Source: Microbacterium flavum (GTDB taxonomy: Bacteria > Actinomycetota > Actinomycetes > Actinomycetales > Microbacteriaceae). From it: a stretch of DNA of 64,000 nt. Numbering within the stretch: position 1 is the first letter of the stretch; every line of letters begins with the position of its first letter. The stretch spans positions 1 to 64,000 of the forward strand of contig NZ_JAFLHG010000001.1 in assembly GCF_018717645.1 (NCBI RefSeq), given 5' to 3'. Under the pieces are notes generated by a model. The model had not been told where the DNA came from, did no database searches, and saw nothing but the letters and a program-made list of their open reading frames with translations. A program made the translations under genes and the position numbers. Of this stretch, positions 60,385 through 64,000 are shown one piece after another.

Positions 60385-60456
60385 AGCCCCGAGTCAGGAT
60401 TGAACTGACGACCCCTTCCTTACCATGGAAGTGCTCTGCCACTGAGCTATCGGGGC
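60385..60456 (-). tRNA. tRNA-Thr (GGT)
   Basis: A 72-nt cloverleaf. The acceptor GCCCCGA pairs with TCGGGGC, the anticodon stem CTTCC/GGAAG encloses loop ATGGTAA giving anticodon GGT, and the T-arm has GTTCAATCC. It precedes tRNA-Met by 34 nt on the same strand, so both are probably one transcript. Confidence 0.95.
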
Positions 60457-60517
60457 GTGCCGCCTGCGCGCAGGCAACTAGACGAGGATACCAGAGCAGC
60501 GGCATCCCGCCGAACCG

Positions 60518-61915
60518 TCAGCCGACGGTGTGGGTGCCCGTCGTGTGCTCGTAGAGCCACGGCATCGGGTCTGTGCGCGTGTTGCCGTTCAGGAGCACTT
60601 CGAGGTGCAGGTGAGGCCCCGTGGCCTTGCCGGTCTGGCCCACCTTGCCGATGACCTCGCCGGCCTTGACGATCTGACCCTGCGTGACCTGCAGCGAGCC
60701 GTACTGCATGTGGCCGTACCGGGTCGCGACGGGCTGGCCGTCGATGATGTGGTCGATCACGACGGTGACGCCGTAGTCGCCGCCGTCCTCGGTGGCGATG
60801 CGCACGGTGCCCGCCGCGACAGCGTGGATCTCCGCGCCGGCGCCCGGGGTGAGGTCGGTGCCGCTGTGGGCGGAGGAGAACTCCGCGAGGTAGGACGACG
60901 AGCCGTAGGCGGCCGAGATCGGCACGCCGACCGGGAAGGGCCACTGGATCGCGGCGGACGGGTTGTTCACCCAGGTGCCCTGACCCGCGCTGGCGAAGAT
61001 CGTGACGCCGGAATCGGCGGCGAGGTCGGCCATCGATGCGACGCCGTAGCCTTCGGGCCGGTCGAGGGCGGCGGGCTGCGCGACATCGCCGGCGACGAAG
61101 GCCTGGATCTCGCCGCTGTCGCGCTTCGCGGTGGTGCTCGCCGCGGCGGTGATGTCGGATGTCGTGACCGACGTCGGCGTGATCGCCTCGGCGGGGGTCG
61201 TCGTGCCGACGGCGAGGAGACCCACGATCGACATGACGCCGATCGAGAAGGATGCTGCGGCGAGGCGCTGGAACAGGACGCCCCGGCGCGGTCGGCGACG
61301 AGCGACGTGCGGGGCCGTGGCCGCCGAGACCGGCGCGGGCGAGGAGGCGCCCTGCGCGGCCGGCCGCTGGATGGGGGTCTCCCCCGTGAAGGAGAAGAGC
61401 CTGGCAGCGAACGCGAACTCGTCGTCCGCGCACGCGGCATCCGGCCGGACGAACGACGCACCGGGGGCCGCCGGGGCCGCGGGGGTGCCGGGCACATCGG
61501 CGGCTCCGGCGACGACATCGATCGCGACGGTGTCCACCCGGGCGACGACCTCGGCGAAGACCTCGTGCGCGGCGGCGCGCAGGCGACGGCGGGCGGCCTC
61601 GTCGGGCGCGTCTCCGACCGACTCGGCCACGATCGCGGCAGCGACGTCGGCGACGACCGACTCGGCGAGCGACACCTGCTCGGGAACGGAGGCTTCCGAT
61701 GCGGGGTCGCGTTCGGGCGCTGCGTCTGCGGCGGCGGCGCGACGCCGGTATTCGGCGCGCGTGAGCGGCGCGGCCGGCGCGGTCACGACGGGTCGACGGG
61801 CCGAGCGCCGCGTGGGGGGCACGGCGTCAGACGGGGAGGCGTCGAGGGTCAAATGGCAGGCTCTCGTCCGGCCGCGCGGGTGTCGCGCGACAAGGGTGGA
61901 TCGGGTGGTGATCAC
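60518..61915 (-). CDS. M23-family cell wall peptidase
   Basis: A 465-residue secreted or membrane-anchored metallopeptidase. The N-terminal 200 residues are Ala-rich and low complexity; one transmembrane or signal segment lies at about 225-250 (FSIGVMSIVGLLAVGTTTPA). The catalytic M23 domain has HSGTDLTPGAGAEIHAVAAG with the zinc-binding His and Asp, then GDYGVTVVIDH and GPHLHLEVLL with the second His pair. M23 enzymes cut peptidoglycan cross-bridges. A GTG at 61913-61915 is the called start; a TTG at 61850-61852 is possible. It is downstream of suhB on the same strand. Confidence 0.88.
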   Translation of the reverse strand: MITTRSTLVARHPRGRTRACHLTLDASPSDAVPPTRRSARRPVVTAPAAPLTRAEYRRRAAAADAAPERDPASEASVPEQVSLAESVVADVAAAIVAESVGDAPDEAARRRLRAAAHEVFAEVVARVDTVAIDVVAGAADVPGTPAAPAAPGASFVRPDAACADDEFAFAARLFSFTGETPIQRPAAQGASSPAPVSAATAPHVARRRPRRGVLFQRLAAASFSIGVMSIVGLLAVGTTTPAEAITPTSVTTSDITAAASTTAKRDSGEIQAFVAGDVAQPAALDRPEGYGVASMADLAADSGVTIFASAGQGTWVNNPSAAIQWPFPVGVPISAAYGSSSYLAEFSSAHSGTDLTPGAGAEIHAVAAGTVRIATEDGGDYGVTVVIDHIIDGQPVATRYGHMQYGSLQVTQGQIVKAGEVIGKVGQTGKATGPHLHLEVLLNGNTRTDPMPWLYEHTTGTHTVG

Positions 61916-61987
61916 TCTCGCCGTTCGGGCGGCGAAAGTAACGATCGGGTAAACACTACAGCCGGGCGGCTGAGAATGCGGTGAACG

Positions 61988-62776
61988 CTACCGGTATATC
62001 GCCGATGACAGCGTCTCGAAGAGCTCGGAGCTCGTCGCGATCGTCATCTCACGGCCCGGCCGGCCGCCCGGCGCTCCGCCGACGACCCCGCCCGCCTCGG
62101 TCACGAGCAGGGCTCCCGCCGCGTGGTCCCACGGGTGCAGTCCGCGCTCCACGTAGGCGTCCAGCCGCCCCGCGGCGACGTACGCCAGGTCGAGGGATGC
62201 CGCTCCCCCGCGCCGCAGATCGCGCGCGAGCGGCATGAAGCGCGCCACGCGGGCGAGGTCGTCGGCGTGCGTGGCCGGGTCGTATCCGAAGCCCGTGGCC
62301 ACGAGTGCCCCGGCATCCGTCGGCGTGGAGACGGCGAGACGCTCCTCGCCGAGCCATGCGCCACCGCCGCGCGAGGCGCGGAACAGCTCGTCCACGACCG
62401 GCGTGAAGACGACACCGGCGAGGGCGGTCCACGCCTCCGGCGTCGGCTCGCCGATGACGGCGGCGATCGAGACGGCGTAGTGAGGGATGCCGTAGGCGTA
62501 GTTGACCGTGCCGTCGATCGGGTCGACGACCCACGTGATGCCGCTCGTCCCCGGCTGGGCATCGGACTCCTCGCCGACGAAGCCGTCGTCCGGCCGGCGA
62601 GCCGCGAGTCGGTCGCGGATGAGCTGCTCGACCTCGCGGTCGGCGTCGGTCACGATGTCGGCGAGGGCCGACTTCGTCGCCGCGATCCGGACGCCCTCGG
62701 CGCGGCGCCGACGCGCCAGATCGCCCGCCTCGCGGGAGATTTCGGCGGCGATCCCTTCCAGCTCTGCAACATCCAC
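61988..62776 (-). CDS. suhB: Inositol monophosphatase family protein
   Basis: A 262-residue magnesium-dependent phosphatase. The metal and substrate motifs are in order: FVGEESDAQ, WVVDPIDGTVNYAYGIP and the C-terminal GLHPWDHAAGALLVTEAGG. These define the inositol monophosphatase/fructose-1,6-bisphosphatase fold. The substrate could be inositol phosphate or histidinol phosphate, as both occur in this family. It lies 6 nt after the repeat-bearing membrane protein gene and is probably co-transcribed. Confidence 0.92.
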   Translation of the reverse strand: MDVAELEGIAAEISREAGDLARRRRAEGVRIAATKSALADIVTDADREVEQLIRDRLAARRPDDGFVGEESDAQPGTSGITWVVDPIDGTVNYAYGIPHYAVSIAAVIGEPTPEAWTALAGVVFTPVVDELFRASRGGGAWLGEERLAVSTPTDAGALVATGFGYDPATHADDLARVARFMPLARDLRRGGAASLDLAYVAAGRLDAYVERGLHPWDHAAGALLVTEAGGVVGGAPGGRPGREMTIATSSELFETLSSAIYR

Positions 62777-62782
62777 CGGCGA

Positions 62783-63853
62783 TCAGCCCTGCGGGTTCTG
62801 CGGGTGCTGCTGGTGCTGCTGCGGAGCGGCGTGGTGCGGGGGCACAGGCGGCGGGGGCGGGTAGCCCTGGTACCAGGCGGCGGCCTCCGGGTCGCCGGAG
62901 GGCTCGGTCGGAGTCTGCGAGGACGGGGCCGGCGCCGCCGGGTATCCCATCGTCGGATACCCCGTGTAGTACGCGTTCCAATCGGGAGTGCCGTCGGGCA
63001 GGACGGGAAGCGGCGTGACCCCGTCCGCGAAGGTCGGCCAGGGAAGGGGCGCCGCCTGGGGGGCGAGAGGAAGGGCGGTCGGCTGCTGGCCGGAGGGCTG
63101 CTGGCCGTAAGGCTGCTGGCCGTAAGGCTGCTGGCCGTAAGGCTGCTGGCCGTAAGGCTGCTGGCCGTAAGGCTGCTGGCCGTAAGGCTGCTGGCCGGAG
63201 GGCTGCTGGCCGTAAGGCGCGAGCGCGTGGGCACGCGGCCTCTTCGGTGCCATCAACGCGTTCACCAGAGGCACGAGCGCCGTCCCGACGGCGGCCAGGA
63301 TGGCGAGGGCGACGACGACGCGCCAGTAGAGCGGACGGTAGTCCACGACCTCCTGGGTCACGAGGGGCAGGACGAGCATCACGGCGAGGATGCCGACGAG
63401 ACCGATGGTCACGTAGGTCACGACGGTCGTGAAGGTCGTCTGGTGGCGCGCGGATGCGATGACGAACAATCGCACGTGCAACAGGGCGCCCTGGATGATC
63501 AGCACGATCAGCACGAAGCGGAAGAACCGTTCGGCGCCGATGCCGAACGAGCTGCTCAGTGGCATCCAGATGAGGAACGCGCCGATCAGAAGGATGATCA
63601 CCCACGAGACCATGCTGGTCAGCGCGAGCCAGGCAGGCCGATGGGAGGCGAGGTGCGACTCAGCGATGGCGACCGCGGCGAACGCCGCGAGCAGCACGAT
63701 CGTCAGGAAGGCCTTGCCGATGATGCCGTTGTCGTCGCCGATCAGCACCCAGACGACGCACACCAGTGCGGCCGCGATGAGGGCGCCGATGGCCACCCAG
63801 AGGGACGCCCGCAGGATCTTGCTCGACTGGGGTGAGGTGATCGGGTGTGACAT
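62783..63853 (-). CDS. Membrane protein with Pro/Gln/Tyr/Gly repeat tail
   Basis: A 356-residue protein. The N-terminal 210 residues hold six to seven hydrophobic helices (for example [20 protein letters not shown] and [20 protein letters not shown]); the C-terminal part is low complexity, with nine tandem GQQPYG/GQQPSG units, then Pro-rich and Gln/His-rich sequence ([17 protein letters not shown]). Tails of this kind are common in actinobacterial membrane proteins such as DUF4870 or PrsW-like proteins, but no family is recognised. AAGGGA precedes the ATG at 63851-63853; MSRGEGTD at 63874 is an alternative. Confidence 0.75.
   Translation of the reverse strand: MSHPITSPQSSKILRASLWVAIGALIAAALVCVVWVLIGDDNGIIGKAFLTIVLLAAFAAVAIAESHLASHRPAWLALTSMVSWVIILLIGAFLIWMPLSSSFGIGAERFFRFVLIVLIIQGALLHVRLFVIASARHQTTFTTVVTYVTIGLVGILAVMLVLPLVTQEVVDYRPLYWRVVVALAILAAVGTALVPLVNALMAPKRPRAHALAPYGQQPSGQQPYGQQPYGQQPYGQQPYGQQPYGQQPYGQQPSGQQPTALPLAPQAAPLPWPTFADGVTPLPVLPDGTPDWNAYYTGYPTMGYPAAPAPSSQTPTEPSGDPEAAAWYQGYPPPPPVPPHHAAPQQHQQHPQNPQG
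63081..63215. repeat. Nine tandem 15-bp coding repeats
   Basis: Nine units of GGCTGCTGGCCGTAA, with units 1 and 8 reading GGCTGCTGGCCGGAG. On the minus strand they encode PYGQQ or PSGQQ. Seven units are base-identical, which indicates recent slippage or expansion; the number is likely to vary between strains. It lies within the coding tail of the membrane protein. Confidence 0.95.
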
Positions 63854-63963
63854 ATCGGTCCCTTCGCCGCGTGACATCTCCCCCATCCTGACAGAGACAT
63901 GCGCGCGGCGGTCGGGAACGAGGCGGCGGAACGAGGCGGCGGGGCGAGGCGGCCGCGCTGGGT

Positions 63964-64000
63964 TCAGAACGGAGGGGGCTCGGAAGCCGCAGGCGCGGCG
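63964..64000 (-). CDS. Possible C-terminal end of a gene
   Basis: The last 12 codons of a minus-strand frame read ...[11 protein letters not shown] and stop with TGA at 63964-63966, then the gene runs off the right edge. Pro/Ala-rich tails ending in an acidic-aromatic tip occur in single-stranded DNA-binding proteins, but this stretch is too short to say. It sits 111 nt upstream of the membrane protein start on the same strand. Confidence 0.35.
   Translation of the reverse strand, partial: AAPAASEPPPF

Noticed and set aside
61916-61987. A cyclic-di-AMP riboswitch before the M23 peptidase
   Set aside because: Such switches often precede cell-wall hydrolases in actinobacteria, but only 72 nt separate this gene from suhB and no matching structure is seen.
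63081-63215. CRISPR-like tandem repeats
   Set aside because: Units are 15 bp with no spacers and lie in a coding frame (PYGQQ repeats).

Overview
The window reads as a chromosomal segment of a very GC-rich actinobacterium, most likely a Microbacteriaceae member close to Microbacterium. This is inferred from codon use, the gene families (RamB-type regulator beside malate synthase, CtpE-type ATPase, LysG/LysE pair, PucR, WYL) and the ribosomal cluster order; no rRNA gene is present to confirm it. No CRISPR array and no complete insertion sequence were seen.

Layout. 1-6.7 kb: a truncated Ala-rich gene, a PAP2 phosphatase, a Bcr/CflA drug exporter, a DUF3105/DUF305 pair and a CtpE-like P-type ATPase. 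6.8-11.8 kb: a sugar ABC operon (binding lipoprotein, two permeases, no ATPase) divergent from its LacI regulator, with operator palindromes between them. 11.9-25.9 kb: tRNA-Trp, secE, nusG, rplK, rplA, rplJ and rplL, all on the minus strand in the ancestral order. They are split into three blocks by accessory genes: a frameshifted WYL regulator, VOC proteins and a MerR/GyrI regulator in one gap, and lysG/lysE, an oxidoreductase, a MarR-controlled DHA2 exporter, a YqaJ nuclease and acylphosphatase in the other. 26-36.3 kb: an overlapping operon for putrescine/GABA catabolism (GABA transaminase, amine oxidase, universal stress protein, APC permease, two aldehyde dehydrogenases) opposite a PucR regulator. 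Together these can take putrescine to succinate. 36.5-41.2 kb: a VIT1 protein and a RamB-like regulator divergent from malate synthase (glyoxylate shunt). 41.3-54.7 kb: a Tat phosphoesterase, a membrane esterase, an aminotransferase, murB with two MaoC-type dehydratase genes, a TauE/SafE transporter, a heterodimeric ABC exporter and a rhomboid-DUF2156 fusion.

54.8-60.3 kb is the most unusual part. A response regulator without an output domain abuts a sugar porter. Next comes a small degenerate integrative element bounded by a 47-bp direct repeat of the 3' half of tRNA-Met. It holds an excisionase, an integrase pseudogene truncated by a fused Rhs tip, a previously unlisted 47-residue membrane ORF overlapping the Rhs stop codon, and two further membrane-protein genes. 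This looks like an orphan polymorphic-toxin/immunity cassette. 60.3-64 kb: tRNA-Met, tRNA-Thr, an M23 peptidase, an inositol monophosphatase and a repeat-bearing membrane protein.

Two features recur across the window. Many genes appear to be leaderless, with a TANNNT box 6-7 nt before the start codon. Several terminator-like hairpins share a GGATGCC/GGCATCC core.
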